Below, in pieces: positions 53,468-64,000 of a stretch of 64,000 nucleotides of DNA. The DNA is taken from contig NZ_JANINI010000002.1 in NCBI RefSeq assembly GCF_024580145.1, positions 248,001 to 312,000 of the forward strand, in the 5' to 3' direction. Below the pieces are notes generated by a model, which worked only from the letters and a program-made list of their open reading frames with translations, ran no database searches and was not told where the DNA came from. Source of the stretch: Methyloversatilis sp. XJ19-49 (GTDB lineage Bacteria; Pseudomonadota; Gammaproteobacteria; Burkholderiales; Rhodocyclaceae). Position 1 is the first letter of the stretch. Each line of letters starts with the position of its first letter. Position numbers and translations under genes: made by a program.

Positions 53468-56400
53468 TCACGCCGACCAGGCCTCGCCCAGTGCCTGCGC
53501 CTGCTGCAGCACCAGTTCCACCGCCTTCTCCTGTTCATCCGGCGGGTAGCGGTACTTGCGCAGGATGCGCTTCACCATCAGGCGCAGCTTTGCCCGCACG
53601 CTTTCGCGTTCCGACCAGTCGACCGTCAGGTTCCGGCGCAGGCTGTCGGTCAGTTCCTGGGCGATCTTCTTCAGGATGTCGTCGCTGAGTTCGCGCACCG
53701 CCGATTCGTTGTCGGCCAGCGCGTCGTAGAAGCGCACTTCGTCTTCGCTCAGGCCCATTTCCTCGCCACGGCTGGCCGCCGCACGGAATTTCTTCGCCAT
53801 CGCGATCAGCTCTTCGATCACTTGGGCGGTTTCGATGGCGCGGTTCTGGTAGCGCGTGATGACGTTGGCGAGCAGTTCGGAAAACTTCTTTTCCTGCACG
53901 ACGTTGCTGCCGAAGCGTGACTTGATTTCGCCCTGCAGCAACCGGTCGAGCAGTTCGATCGCCAGATTGCGTTCCGGCAGGTTGCGCACGTCGGCGAGAA
54001 AGTCGTCGTCAAGAATGCCGATGTTCGGCTTGTCCAGCCCGACGGCATTGAATACATCGACCACGTCTTCGGACACGACCGCCGAGCTGATGATCTGGCG
54101 GATGGCCAGTTCGCGCTCATCGTCGGTGCGCTTCTGCTGTGTGATGTCGCGCTTGGTCAGGATGACCTTGACCGCCTGCAGGAATGCCACCTCCTCGCGC
54201 ACGGCCTTCGCCTCGTCCAGCGTGCAGCACAGCGAAAAAGCCTGGCTCATGGCCAGCGCATTGTCGGCGAAACGCTTCTTGCCATCCGGCTGGCCGAGCA
54301 CGTGGTTGGCCGCACCGGCCAGGCGCTTGTGGCTGGCGGTCAGGAAATCGCTCCAGTCGTAGCCGTGCAGGAGCGCGCGCAGCAGGTCGAGCTTTTCCGC
54401 CAGCAGCGCATAGGCTTCCGCGGCATCGACCGTCGGCCGGCCGCGGCCATTGCTGGCGGTGTACTCCCTCAGCGCGCTTTTCAGTTCGTTGGCGATGCCG
54501 ATGTAATCGACCACCAGCCCACCCTGCTTGTCCTTGAATACCCGATTGACGCGGGCGATCGCCTGCATCAGGTTGTGGCCCTTCATCGGCTTGTCGATGT
54601 ACAGCGTGTGCATGCACGGCGCGTCGAAACCGGTGAGCCACATGTCGCGCACGATGACCAGGCGCAGCGGATCACCCGGCGCCTTGAAGCGCTTCTCGAG
54701 CCGCTTCTTCACCTTGGCACTATATATATGCGGCTGCAGCAGGGCGCGGTCCGAGGCCGAGCCGGTCATGACGATCTTGATCGCACCCTTCTCCGCGTCG
54801 TCGTCGTGCCAGTCGGGGCGCAGCGCCACGATGGCGTCGTACAGATGCACGCAGATTTCGCGGCTCATCGCCACGACCATGGCCTTGCCGGACTGTGCCT
54901 TGCTGCGTTCCTCGAAGTGCGCGACCAGATCGGCCGCCACGCGGGCGATGCGCGGTTCGGCGCCGACCACCTTTTCGAGCGCGGCCCAGCGGCTTTTGAG
55001 TTTCGCCTGCTGGCTTTCTTCCTCGTCTTCGGCCAGTTCGTCGACCTCGTCGTCGATCTGCGGCAGGTCCTCCTGCTTCAGCGACAGCCGAGCCAGTCGC
55101 GATTCGAAGTAGATCGCGACCGTGGCGCCGTCCTCGCGCGCCTGCTGCATGTCGTAGATGTGGATGTAATCGCCGAACACGGCGCGCGTATCGCGGTCTT
55201 CGCTCGATACCGGCGTGCCCGTGAAGGCGACGAAGGTGGCGTTGGGCAGCGCATCGCGCAGATGCTGCGCATAGCCGACCTGATAGCGGGTGACGTACTC
55301 AGCCTCCGGCTGGGCCACCTTCAGCGCCGGCCCATCGTCATTGGCGGCATCGGCTGAACCGGCGCGCGCGGGGCGCACCGTTTTCAGTTTCGCCTCGAAG
55401 CCGTACTGCGTGCGGTGCGCCTCGTCGGCGATCACCACGATGTTGTGGCGATCCGACAGCACCGGAAAGCTGTCTTCGTCTTCGCCCGGCATGAATTTCT
55501 GGATGGTGGCGAACACGATGCCGCCCGACGGGCGGTTGCCGAGCCGGGCGCGCAGATCCTGCCGGGTGGCCGCCTGCACCGGCTGTTCGCGCAGCAGGTC
55601 CTGCGCCAGCGAGAACACGCCGAACAGCTGGCCGTCGAGGTCGTTGCGGTCGGTGATGACGACGATGGTCGGGTTTTCCATCGCCACGTCCTGCATCACG
55701 CGGGCGGCGAAGCAGGTCATCGTGATGCTCTTGCCGCTGCCCTGGGTGTGCCACACCACGCCGCCCTTGCCGCGGATGAGCGGCGCGCCGTCGGGTCGCG
55801 ACGCGGCCACCACCTGACGGATCGCCGCGCGCACCGCGTGGAACTGGTGGTAGCCGGCGATCTTCTTCACCAGCCCACCATCGTCTTCGAACAGCACGAA
55901 GAAGCGCAGATAGTCGAGCAGCATCGGCGGCGCGAGCACGCCGCGCACCAGCGTTTCGAGTTCGTTGAACTGGCCCAGCGGGTCGAGCACGTCCCCATCG
56001 ATGGTGCGCCACTGCATGAAGCGCTCGGAATTGGCCGACAGCGAACCCAGCCGCGCCTCGCTGCCGTCGGCAATCACCAGCAGTTCGTTGTACTGGAACA
56101 CATCCGGGATCTGCGCCTTGTAGGTCTGGATCTGGTCGTAGGCCTTCCAGATGCTGGCGGTCTGGTCGGCCGGGTTCTTCAGTTCCAGCAGCACCAGCGG
56201 CAGCCCATTGACGAACAGGATCACGTCGGGCCGGCGCGTGTGCTTCGGCCCCTTGATCGTGAACTGCCGGATCGCCAGCCACTCGTTGCACGCGGGGTCG
56301 GCCCAGTCGATCAGCCGCACGAAGTCACCGCGGGTGTCGCCCTCCTGCTGGTACTCGACCGGCACGCCGCCGATGAGCAGCCGGTGAAACAGCCGGTTCG

Positions 56401-56644
56401 CCGCGAGTAGCGCCGGCGTGCCCAGATCGAGCACCTGGCGCAGCGCATCTTCGCGCGCCGGCGCGGGAATCGCCGGGTTCAGCCGCGCGATCGCGCTGCG
56501 CAGCCGCCCTTCCAGCACCACCTCGCGGTAGTGGCCGCGCTCCGGGCGGCTGCCGTCAGGCGCCAGATCCGGGCCGTCGAGCGGCGTGTAGCCGACGTCG
56601 GCCAGCCAGCCCAGCACTTCCTGTTCGAGGTGGTCTTCGGTCAC
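53468..56644 (-). CDS. hsdR: type I restriction enzyme R subunit
   Basis: About 1058 residues from the GTG at 56644 ([14 protein letters not shown]), which overlaps the HEPN stop as GTGA. The nuclease domain shows ADGSE...and the [18 protein letters not shown] motif (PD-ExK with E-K). The SF2 helicase region has [28 protein letters not shown] and the [13 protein letters not shown] and [13 protein letters not shown] blocks. It translocates and cuts unmodified DNA with HsdM and HsdS. The C-terminus includes coiled-coil regions ([18 protein letters not shown]). Confidence 0.93.
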   Translation of the reverse strand: MTEDHLEQEVLGWLADVGYTPLDGPDLAPDGSRPERGHYREVVLEGRLRSAIARLNPAIPAPAREDALRQVLDLGTPALLAANRLFHRLLIGGVPVEYQQEGDTRGDFVRLIDWADPACNEWLAIRQFTIKGPKHTRRPDVILFVNGLPLVLLELKNPADQTASIWKAYDQIQTYKAQIPDVFQYNELLVIADGSEARLGSLSANSERFMQWRTIDGDVLDPLGQFNELETLVRGVLAPPMLLDYLRFFVLFEDDGGLVKKIAGYHQFHAVRAAIRQVVAASRPDGAPLIRGKGGVVWHTQGSGKSITMTCFAARVMQDVAMENPTIVVITDRNDLDGQLFGVFSLAQDLLREQPVQAATRQDLRARLGNRPSGGIVFATIQKFMPGEDEDSFPVLSDRHNIVVIADEAHRTQYGFEAKLKTVRPARAGSADAANDDGPALKVAQPEAEYVTRYQVGYAQHLRDALPNATFVAFTGTPVSSEDRDTRAVFGDYIHIYDMQQAREDGATVAIYFESRLARLSLKQEDLPQIDDEVDELAEDEEESQQAKLKSRWAALEKVVGAEPRIARVAADLVAHFEERSKAQSGKAMVVAMSREICVHLYDAIVALRPDWHDDDAEKGAIKIVMTGSASDRALLQPHIYSAKVKKRLEKRFKAPGDPLRLVIVRDMWLTGFDAPCMHTLYIDKPMKGHNLMQAIARVNRVFKDKQGGLVVDYIGIANELKSALREYTASNGRGRPTVDAAEAYALLAEKLDLLRALLHGYDWSDFLTASHKRLAGAANHVLGQPDGKKRFADNALAMSQAFSLCCTLDEAKAVREEVAFLQAVKVILTKRDITQQKRTDDERELAIRQIISSAVVSEDVVDVFNAVGLDKPNIGILDDDFLADVRNLPERNLAIELLDRLLQGEIKSRFGSNVVQEKKFSELLANVITRYQNRAIETAQVIEELIAMAKKFRAAASRGEEMGLSEDEVRFYDALADNESAVRELSDDILKKIAQELTDSLRRNLTVDWSERESVRAKLRLMVKRILRKYRYPPDEQEKAVELVLQQAQALGEAWSA

Positions 56645-57099
56645 GGTTGCGCCTTGCTCGCCAGCAACTCCGGGCGATTCCTGCGCAACCACGTCTGCGT
56701 ATGTTCAAGAAGCAAAGCCGCCTGCCTGCAGCATTCAGTCACGGCACTATCGCTGACCGGATCGCCCTCGTAGTCGTTCAGGTTGCGTTGCTTGCGCAGG
56801 GCGTCCAGCACGATCACGGCGTCCCGCTCCAGCCCCAGCGTCTTTGGCAATACCTGCAAGGCGGTCTGGTGATGGCCGGGCTGGCTGGTCGATGTACGGT
56901 AGCCATTGGCCCACAAGCCAATCATCGCGCACTGCATGATGGCCTTGTAGGCCGCATCAAACCGGTTTTCCGAACTGAGCGCCTCGATCCCGGCATCCGC
57001 CAGGTTACGGCTGGCAGCCGCCAGCAGGCGTTGCACGCCAGCCGCGCTCGCTTCAAAGCTTTGCAGCTTGTGAATCGCCAGCAAGTTTTCCAAGTTCAT
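56641..57099 (-). CDS. HEPN domain protein (toxin partner of the MNT gene)
   Basis: 152 residues, all-alpha. Near the C-terminus [16 protein letters not shown] carries the HEPN-type RN-x-x-[Y/H] style site (RNLNDYE). It overlaps the upstream MNT gene by 47 nt and the hsdR start by 4 nt, placing the pair inside the hsd operon. HEPN proteins are often RNases neutralised by a MNT partner that adds adenylyl groups. Toxicity is an inference from architecture. Confidence 0.68.
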   Translation of the reverse strand: MNLENLLAIHKLQSFEASAAGVQRLLAAASRNLADAGIEALSSENRFDAAYKAIMQCAMIGLWANGYRTSTSQPGHHQTALQVLPKTLGLERDAVIVLDALRKQRNLNDYEGDPVSDSAVTECCRQAALLLEHTQTWLRRNRPELLASKAQP

Positions 57100-57661
57100 G
57101 CTCGGTTCCGATCACGAATAATTTGGGTTTGGCGAGAAGCTCGCGGATGAAAGGCTCGCCCGCCGCAATGTGCCTGGCAACTTCCTGAGCGCTGTAGACC
57201 GCCGGATTGATTTCACGCTGCAGGGTTTCCTGCGCCGGGTACAAGGCCTTCACGACATCGGCGAAGGCCGGCGAGCCGATCAGCATCAGATCCACGTCGC
57301 TGCCGGGCTGCTCGTCGCCACGCGCCATCGAGCCGAAGACGAAAGCCAGCGCAATATCGCCAGCCAGGGGTTGCAAGGCGTCGGCCAGCACATCCACAAG
57401 GCCGCTGGTCTTGCGAAACAGGCCGGCCAGTTCAGGGAAGACCGGACACGCCCGGTTGGCCTGGTAACGCACCTGGTTACCCTGCTCCTGACGCAGCAGC
57501 AAACCGGCCTGAGCCAGGCGGGTCAATTCCTTGTGCAGGGTGCCGGCGCTGGTGCCGGTCAGGCGCGCCAGTTCCCGCACGTAATAACTTGAATCGGGAT
57601 GCAACAACAACAGGCTCAACACCCGCTGGCGATAACTCCCGAACAACAGCTCCATCAACAT
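57053..57661 (-). CDS. winged-helix plus MNT nucleotidyltransferase, antitoxin candidate
   Basis: 202 residues. N-terminal MarR-like helix-turn-helix (LLLLHPDSSYYVRELARLTG, LHKELTRLAQAGLLLR) fused to a minimal nucleotidyltransferase: VFGSMARGDEQPGSDVDLML with the G-S and D-x-D catalytic residues. The combined domain order is common for regulators paired with HEPN partners. Two palindromes lie just upstream (57687-57703 and 57742-57766) and are likely autoregulatory operators. Confidence 0.78.
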   Translation of the reverse strand: MLMELLFGSYRQRVLSLLLLHPDSSYYVRELARLTGTSAGTLHKELTRLAQAGLLLRQEQGNQVRYQANRACPVFPELAGLFRKTSGLVDVLADALQPLAGDIALAFVFGSMARGDEQPGSDVDLMLIGSPAFADVVKALYPAQETLQREINPAVYSAQEVARHIAAGEPFIRELLAKPKLFVIGTEHELGKLAGDSQAAKL

Positions 57662-57686
57662 AGTCGTAGCTCCATTGGCTTCGACT

Positions 57687-57703
57687 GTAGCCTTATCGGC
57701 TAC
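57687..57703. promoter_or_regulatory. palindrome upstream of the HTH-MNT gene
   Basis: GTAGCC-TTATC-GGCTAC, perfect 6-bp arms with a 5-nt centre, starting 26 bp before the HTH-MNT start. Position and symmetry fit an operator bound by the winged-helix domain of that protein. Confidence 0.55.
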
Positions 57704-57741
57704 TTAATGCAAGATGGGTGACTGAAAGCGGGCCGCTGAAT

Positions 57742-57766
57742 GTATGGAAAACGGCATTTTCCATAC
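57742..57766. promoter_or_regulatory. perfect 25-bp palindrome between hsdS and the HTH-MNT gene
   Basis: GTATGGAAAA-CGGCA-TTTTCCATAC: ten base pairs of perfect arms around a 5-nt centre. It may be a second operator of the MNT module or a terminator-like hairpin after hsdS (on the minus strand, hsdS ends about 90 nt before). The AT-rich arms favour an operator. Confidence 0.6.
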
Positions 57767-57856
57767 CTATCAGCGACTACATGTACGCGAAGTTCGCAAT
57801 CGCCAGCCCGAGATGAGCCCCGACCGACCCAATGGGTACGAAGTGAAGGTTTGCAG

Positions 57857-59156
57857 CTACGCCACTTCAGCCGCCATCGCTTCGGCTTCCGGCAGGCGCA
57901 ACTGGCCGGAAATCAGGCGGGGCAGCAGGGTGTCGCGGAGGGTGGCGAGGGTTTGGGCTTGCTGCTCGTTTTCCGTAAGGCGCGAGAACAAGACGGTGGC
58001 TGCATCCGTGAATCTCTCGACGACTGGGCGCGGCGGCAGTGCAACCGGAATCGGCCGGAAGGCTTTCTTGCTGATCTCCATGAAGGTCGAGCCGTTGGCA
58101 CGCCCCTTGATCACATCCATGTTCAAGCGGCACCAGAACAGCATGTACAGCGGCGGCAATTCACTATTCGGAAGAATTGCGATGTAGCCCTGATTGATGG
58201 CAAGCGGCACGTTCGCAATCGCGAGATAGCCGATGGGGGCGCGGGACGACATCAACAACGTCCCTGCGGGCAGCAAGCCAGAACTGACTTTTGACAAACC
58301 TTTGGCGGAAAGCCTGCGTTCCGTGTCGAGCAGAACTGGCGCGGGCGCGCCTGACAGGTCCTTGGGCGTCGTCCAGCGGAACTCGGGCGGGTGCCAGAAA
58401 CTTTCGTCCTTCGTATCGGGCGTGCCACCGCCGGTCGTTTCGGTGATCTCGCCGACAGGCCGAACTTTCCAGCCTGTCGGGAGCAGCCCCAGTTCCGATT
58501 CCTCGAAGCTGTCGGGGAAGAGGGCGGCGGTGGCGTCGTCCATGCCTTCCGGGGGGCGGCCTTCCATGCGGGCGCGGACGGGGTCGAAATCGACGAACCA
58601 CGACTTGAACAGCGCTTGCGCGATGGCTTCGAGCGTAGCGTTGGTTTCGCGCAAGAGGGCGACTCGCTCCGAGAGTGTGAAGTAAAAATCTCCGATTACG
58701 TGCTGAGCGTGTCTCGGAGGGACAGGTATGTTGAGCTTGCCGAAATCGCCCTTCTTAAAGTGCGGGATCATCGTTCCAACATGCATATTGTCGATCTGCG
58801 ACTGAACGATCGACGAGCGCAGTGCAGCGAAAAGGTACTTCGGATAGATCCTGTTCGAGTCGGCTCTTACCGCAACCATGTCCTGGGCGATGCAGAAGTC
58901 CACCGGATCTGGCACCCAATTTGTTCGTCCCGGGCTTCCCTTACATACAAAAAGAATATCGCCCGGCTCTGGATGTGCTCGAAACCAAGTGAGGTATGTC
59001 TCAGGCGCCACAAAGCGCGTCGAGTCGTACGACGGATAAAGACTGCTCGGATCGATGCAATTGGTGGCAATCAAGGGTATTCCGACATCACCTACTGGGC
59101 ATGTTCGGCCTCTGTTGTCGACAATCGCCTTCAGCAAAGAAGTAAACGAGGCCCAC

Positions 59157-59167
<11 letters not shown>
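57857..59167 (-). CDS. hsdS: type I restriction-modification specificity subunit
   Basis: About 436 residues from MSFEWASFTSLLKA. Two target-recognition halves, each followed by a conserved helix: LNIPVPPRHAQHVIGDFYFT and the C-terminal LRDTLLPRLISGQLRLPEAE. HsdS determines the bipartite recognition site; the site cannot be read from sequence here. Starts 11 nt inside the end of hsdM. Confidence 0.9.
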
Positions 59168-60722
<1,555 letters not shown>

Positions 60723-60922
60723 GGGTTTCCAGGTCGTGGTCGGCGTGCGCCGACTGACCTGCTAACGCGCGGGCATCGGGCACCGCGCGACTGTAACCAC
60801 AAACGCGAAAGTCACAAACGGGAACGGTGCGGCACCGGGCGCGGCAGACAGACGTGGGATAGACGTCAAATAGACATCGGGGCGGGCCTGAGGACGCACC
60901 TGAGGACGGCCTCGGGTCAGAC

Positions 60923-60937
60923 GTGATATATATTCAC
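60923..60937. promoter_or_regulatory. AT-rich dyad upstream of yjjJ
   Basis: GTGATATATATTCAC lies 28 bp before the yjjJ ATG, with three ATTCA repeats directly downstream. The AT-rich dyad (GTGA...TCAC half-sites) could be an operator for the winged-helix N-terminus of YjjJ. The rest of the hsdM-yjjJ gap holds no gene. Confidence 0.4.
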
Positions 60938-60964
60938 ATATCTATTCATTAATCCATTCAAAGT

Positions 60965-62308
60965 ATGTCGCCGCACGCTGAAAGCATTCGCATGCGCCTG
61001 TCCGGGGGGCCGCTGTCTGCGCGCCAACTGTCTGAAAGCATGGGCATCAGTCAGCCGACGATGTCGCGTGCGCTGACCGACCTGGGCGACGACATCGTGC
61101 GCATCGGCGCGGCGCGATCCATTCGTTACGCGCTGAGGGATGCCGCCCGTGGCTTGCCGGACATCGCGATATACCGGGTCGATGCGGAAGGCCGGATCAA
61201 GCTGCTGGGCACGCTTGTACCGGTGCGTTCCGAAGGATTCGTGATGCGCCAGACCGACGGCGTCACGCTGTACAGCGAAGGTCTGCCCTGGTGGCTCTTC
61301 GATATGCGCCCGCAGGGCTATCTGGGTCGGGCCCACGCGGCGCGCCATGGTGCTGAACTCGGGCTGCCGGCCCGACTGGCCGACTGGAGCGATACGCATG
61401 CCTTGCGGGCGCTGCTGGCGCATGGTCACGACCTGGTCGGCAATCTGCTCCCCGGCGATGTGGCGCGCGACCGGTTTCTGGCCATGCCGGTTCCGGCGCC
61501 CATCCCCGATGCGGAAAGGGCTGAAACCTATGCCCGACTGGCGTGCGAGGCGGCCCGGGGGGACACCCCGGGATCATCAGCGGGGGGGGAACAACCGAAA
61601 TTCACCGCCTATGCCATGACACCCGGCGGAGCCCGGCATGTGATCGTGAAATTCAGCGAACCCGAGAACAGCCCGGTCAGCGAGCGCTGGCGTGACCTGC
61701 TGCTGGCCGAGCATGTCGCGCTTGAAACGCTGCGTGACGCGGACGTGCCGGCTTCTTCCACCCAGTGGATCGACCACGGTGGTCAGCGCTTCCTGCAGAT
61801 CGAACGCTTCGATCGCATCGGCCGTCTGGGACGGCGGGCGCTGTTCTCACTGACTGCGCTGGATGCAGAGTTCGTTGGCGCGGCATCGGTCGGCTGGCCC
61901 GACATTGCGGCCAGGCTCGCCGCTGCCGGCCATATCCGTCCGGAAGCGGCGGCCGGCGCCGGTCTGCTGTGGGCTTTCGGCACGCTGATCGGCAACTCGG
62001 ACATGCATGCCGGCAATCTGTCCTTCGTTGCCGAGTATGGACGTCCATACGACCTCGCACCCGCCTACGACATGACGCCGATGACCTTCGCACCGCGCAG
62101 TGGTGGTGGCCTGCCCGACACGGTTCCCGAAGCCGTCATTCACGCAGGCGTAGCAAACGAAACGTGGCGTCAGGCCGAGGCGCTGGCACGCGCCTACCTC
62201 GCCGGGATCATGGCGCAAAACGGATTCAGCGAGCGATTCCGACCCTGCGTCGCTGCGCTGGAACGTCACGTCAACAGCGCAAGTGCGCGGATCGAACGAC
62301 TGGCTTGA
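60965..62308 (+). CDS. yjjJ: HipA-family kinase with N-terminal winged helix (YjjJ type)
   Basis: 447 residues. An N-terminal winged helix (SGGPLSARQLSESMGISQPT, DDIVRIGAARSIRYALRD) precedes a HipA-like kinase: phosphate-binding loop SSAGGEQPKFTAY, the Lys in HVIVKFSEP, the catalytic HNxD-type GNSDMHAGNLSFV and DLAPAYDMTPM. YjjJ-type proteins are single-gene HipA relatives that carry their own DNA-binding domain. An 8-G tract lies in the coding sequence of the phosphate loop (61582-61589). Confidence 0.85.
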   Translation: MSPHAESIRMRLSGGPLSARQLSESMGISQPTMSRALTDLGDDIVRIGAARSIRYALRDAARGLPDIAIYRVDAEGRIKLLGTLVPVRSEGFVMRQTDGVTLYSEGLPWWLFDMRPQGYLGRAHAARHGAELGLPARLADWSDTHALRALLAHGHDLVGNLLPGDVARDRFLAMPVPAPIPDAERAETYARLACEAARGDTPGSSAGGEQPKFTAYAMTPGGARHVIVKFSEPENSPVSERWRDLLLAEHVALETLRDADVPASSTQWIDHGGQRFLQIERFDRIGRLGRRALFSLTALDAEFVGAASVGWPDIAARLAAAGHIRPEAAAGAGLLWAFGTLIGNSDMHAGNLSFVAEYGRPYDLAPAYDMTPMTFAPRSGGGLPDTVPEAVIHAGVANETWRQAEALARAYLAGIMAQNGFSERFRPCVAALERHVNSASARIERLA

Positions 62309-62368
62309 GCGTGCCGACGAAGACCTCGGCACCGGCAAGGAAAGCAAGGCCTGAACACGGCGTAGATA

Positions 62369-62400
62369 ACGGCGGGTTGGCGAGGATCAGGTCGGCGCAC
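62369..62400 (-). other. remnant of a DNA methylase gene
   Basis: A 32-bp stretch in the yjjJ-yjdM gap matches 29 of 32 positions of hsdM 59840-59871, which encodes the catalytic ADFILANPP. Read on the minus strand it gives ADLILANPP. It is not part of an ORF and looks like a scar left by recombination within or near the island. Confidence 0.5.
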
Positions 62401-62418
62401 CGGCCGGAAAACGTCCGA

Positions 62419-62757
62419 TCAGGCCTTCTTGACGAATTCCGACTTCAGCTGCATCGAGCCGAAGCCGTCGATCTTGCAGTCGATGTCGTGATCGCCTTCG
62501 ATCAGGCGGATGTTCTTCACCTTGGTGCCGACCTTCACGACCGACGAGGTGCCCTTGACCTTGAGGTCCTTGATGACGGTGACCGAATCGCCGTCCTGCA
62601 GCACGTTGCCGTGGGCATCCTTCCACACGCGCTTGTCCTCGACGGCCGCCGCGTCGCCGCTGGCCCACTCATGGGCGCATTCGGGGCAGACGAGCATGGC
62701 GCCATCCTCGTAGGTGTACTCGGAACTGCATTGCGGGCAGGGGGGCAGGCCGCTCAT
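62419..62757 (-). CDS. yjdM: YjdM/PhnA family zinc-ribbon protein
   Basis: 112 residues from [16 protein letters not shown]. The N-terminal zinc ribbon has CPQC and CPEC pairs ([23 protein letters not shown]), followed by the PhnA domain [20 protein letters not shown] and [20 protein letters not shown]. Despite the old name PhnA, the family is not required for phosphonate use in E. coli. Start at 62757 is chosen over 62775 because of AAGGA in front and the family N-terminus. Confidence 0.88.
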   Translation of the reverse strand: MSGLPPCPQCSSEYTYEDGAMLVCPECAHEWASGDAAAVEDKRVWKDAHGNVLQDGDSVTVIKDLKVKGTSSVVKVGTKVKNIRLIEGDHDIDCKIDGFGSMQLKSEFVKKA

Positions 62758-62912
62758 CGGGATTCCTTCAGTCATTGCGCGCGCTTCGGACGGCGATGAA
62801 CCGTCCGGCGCCGCGCCAGCCGAAGTGCAGGCGGGCCGAAATGGCGTGCCGCGCTTCGCTCGAAAGGCGCGCAGTGTACTGCGATGAACGCCATCCGCGC
62901 GGGCGGCAGCGC

Positions 62913-63947
62913 TCAGTCGTCGGCCACCTGTATGACCAGCTTGCCGAAATTCCTGCCTTCGAGCTGGCCGATGAACGCAGCGGGTGCGTTCTCCAGACCG
63001 ACGACGATGTCTTCGCGCGCCTTGATCCGGCCCTCGTTCACCCACGCGCCCGTCGCGTCCGCGAACTCGTTCCAGCGCGGCCCGTAGTCGTCGAAGATGA
63101 TGAATCCCTGCATGCGGATGCGCTTGCGCAGCACGGTGCCCATCAGCAGTCCGAGCCGGTCGGGGCCGGGCGGCAGGCCGGTGGCGTTGTAGGCCGAAAT
63201 GAGCCCGCACACCGGGATGCGTGCCCTGGTGTTGAGCAGCGGCAGCACGGCATCGAACACCGGCCCGCCCACGCTTTCGAAGTACACGTCGATGCCTTTC
63301 GGGCAGGCGGCGACGAGGCGACCGGGCAGGTCGTCGGCGTGGTGATCGAGGCAGACGTCGAAGCCGAGTTCATCGACCACGTAGCGGCATTTGTCCTCGC
63401 CGCCGGCGATGCCCACCACGGTGCACCCCTTGATCTTCGCGATCTGTCCGACGACCGAGCCGACGGCCCCGCTGGCCGCGGCGACGACGACCGTTTCGCC
63501 CGGTACCGGGCGACCGATGTCGAGCAGCCCCATGTAGGCGGTGAAGCCCGGCATGCCGAGCACGCCCAGGGCGCGCGACGGATGCGTCTCGTCGGCGGGC
63601 AGCGGTGTCAGGCCCTGGCCATCCGAGATCGCATAGTCCTGCCAGCCGCTGGCGCCCAGCACCCACGCGCCGGGCTTGAAGTCGTCGTGACGCGAGGCCT
63701 CGACGCGCGAAACGGTGGCGCCGACCATGACGTCGCCGATCTCCACCGGCGCGGCGTACGACGGTCCGTCGCTCATCCGGCCACGCATATAAGGGTCGAG
63801 CGACAGGAACACGGTGCGCAACAGAAGCTGGCCCGCTTCGGGCGTCGGCGGCGGACCGCTTTCGAGCCGGAAGTCTTCCGCGGTCGGTGCGCCGCGCGGC
63901 CGGGCATTCAGAACGATGCGTCGATTGACGGTCTTGCCTTGCGACAT
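62913..63947 (-). CDS. NADPH-dependent CurA-like alkenal/ketone reductase
   Basis: 344 residues, zinc-less MDR family: N-terminal [33 protein letters not shown], Rossmann [19 protein letters not shown] and the C-terminal [14 protein letters not shown] and [20 protein letters not shown]. Relatives (CurA, prostaglandin/alkenal reductases) reduce activated double bonds with NADPH. The gene appears single; a partial gene lies upstream. Confidence 0.88.
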   Translation of the reverse strand: MSQGKTVNRRIVLNARPRGAPTAEDFRLESGPPPTPEAGQLLLRTVFLSLDPYMRGRMSDGPSYAAPVEIGDVMVGATVSRVEASRHDDFKPGAWVLGASGWQDYAISDGQGLTPLPADETHPSRALGVLGMPGFTAYMGLLDIGRPVPGETVVVAAASGAVGSVVGQIAKIKGCTVVGIAGGEDKCRYVVDELGFDVCLDHHADDLPGRLVAACPKGIDVYFESVGGPVFDAVLPLLNTRARIPVCGLISAYNATGLPPGPDRLGLLMGTVLRKRIRMQGFIIFDDYGPRWNEFADATGAWVNEGRIKAREDIVVGLENAPAAFIGQLEGRNFGKLVIQVADD

Positions 63948-63975
63948 GGCGCGTGTCCTTTCGGGGTTGATCGGC

Positions 63976-64000
63976 TTACTTCAGTGCCTTGACCAGTGCG
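63976..64000 (-). CDS. C-terminal end of a gene running out of the window
   Basis: The last minus-strand frame reads ALVKALK then TAA at 63976-63978, and it is open to the window edge. Only seven residues are visible, so nothing can be said about identity. It is listed because the stop codon is followed by 28 nt and the CurA-like start, which suggests an upstream neighbour in the same direction. Confidence 0.35.

Overview
The window is GC-rich, tightly packed and reads as the chromosome of an aerobic, facultatively lithoautotrophic betaproteobacterium. A Rhodocyclales (Methyloversatilis/Azoarcus-like) origin is inferred from the form IC RubisCO operon, a Ralstonia-type hydrogenase gene set, two PEP-CTERM proteins and short GC-rich REP palindromes. 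No rRNA, tRNA, CRISPR array or complete insertion sequence was recognised.

Layout. 1-10 kb is housekeeping: a partial HDOD protein, YqjK/YqjE/ElaB envelope proteins, a PEP-CTERM GDSL hydrolase, exonuclease III divergent from pyrE, ComM, RidA, a DUF202 protein and a class V aminotransferase. From 8.5 to 39.1 kb nearly every gene lies on the minus strand and serves hydrogen oxidation. In transcription order: hoxK-hoxG (O2-tolerant membrane-bound hydrogenase), hupE, hoxZ, an orphan higA, hoxM-L-O-Q-R-T-V, hypA-B-F(truncated)-C-D-E-X, hoxA (sigma54 activator), hoxF-U-Y-H-W (NAD-reducing hydrogenase), hoxB and hoxC (H2-sensing regulatory hydrogenase), nikR, a TonB-dependent receptor preceded by a NikR-box-like site, and a HoxJ/HupT-type kinase. 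Almost all junctions in the hyp-hoxFUYHW stretch overlap by 1-10 nt. The exceptions carry inserted DNA: a 239-bp inverted-repeat element (hoxY/hoxH), a 267-bp structured inverted-repeat element (hypD/hypE), a REP unit (hypB/hypA) and a PEP-CTERM gene on the opposite strand (hoxB/hoxC).

39.4-47.4 kb is the Calvin-Benson operon. cbbR is divergent from cbbL-S-X-Z, fbp and prk, and the run ends with a degenerate GAPDH-like gene. Together with the hydrogenases this forms one H2/CO2 autotrophy block: MBH feeds the quinone pool, the soluble hydrogenase makes NADH, HoxBC/HoxJ/HoxA sense H2, NikR and the receptor manage nickel, and CbbR controls CO2 fixation.

47.4-51 kb holds an AraC regulator, a DMT exporter, a tandem REP array and a Tat-exported acetamidase/formamidase. 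51.4-62.3 kb is a defence/toxin-antitoxin island: a Septu-like ATPase plus HNH pair, a type I restriction-modification locus (hsdM-S-R) with an HTH-MNT/HEPN module between hsdS and hsdR, and a YjjJ-type HipA kinase. The window ends with YjdM/PhnA and a CurA-like reductase.
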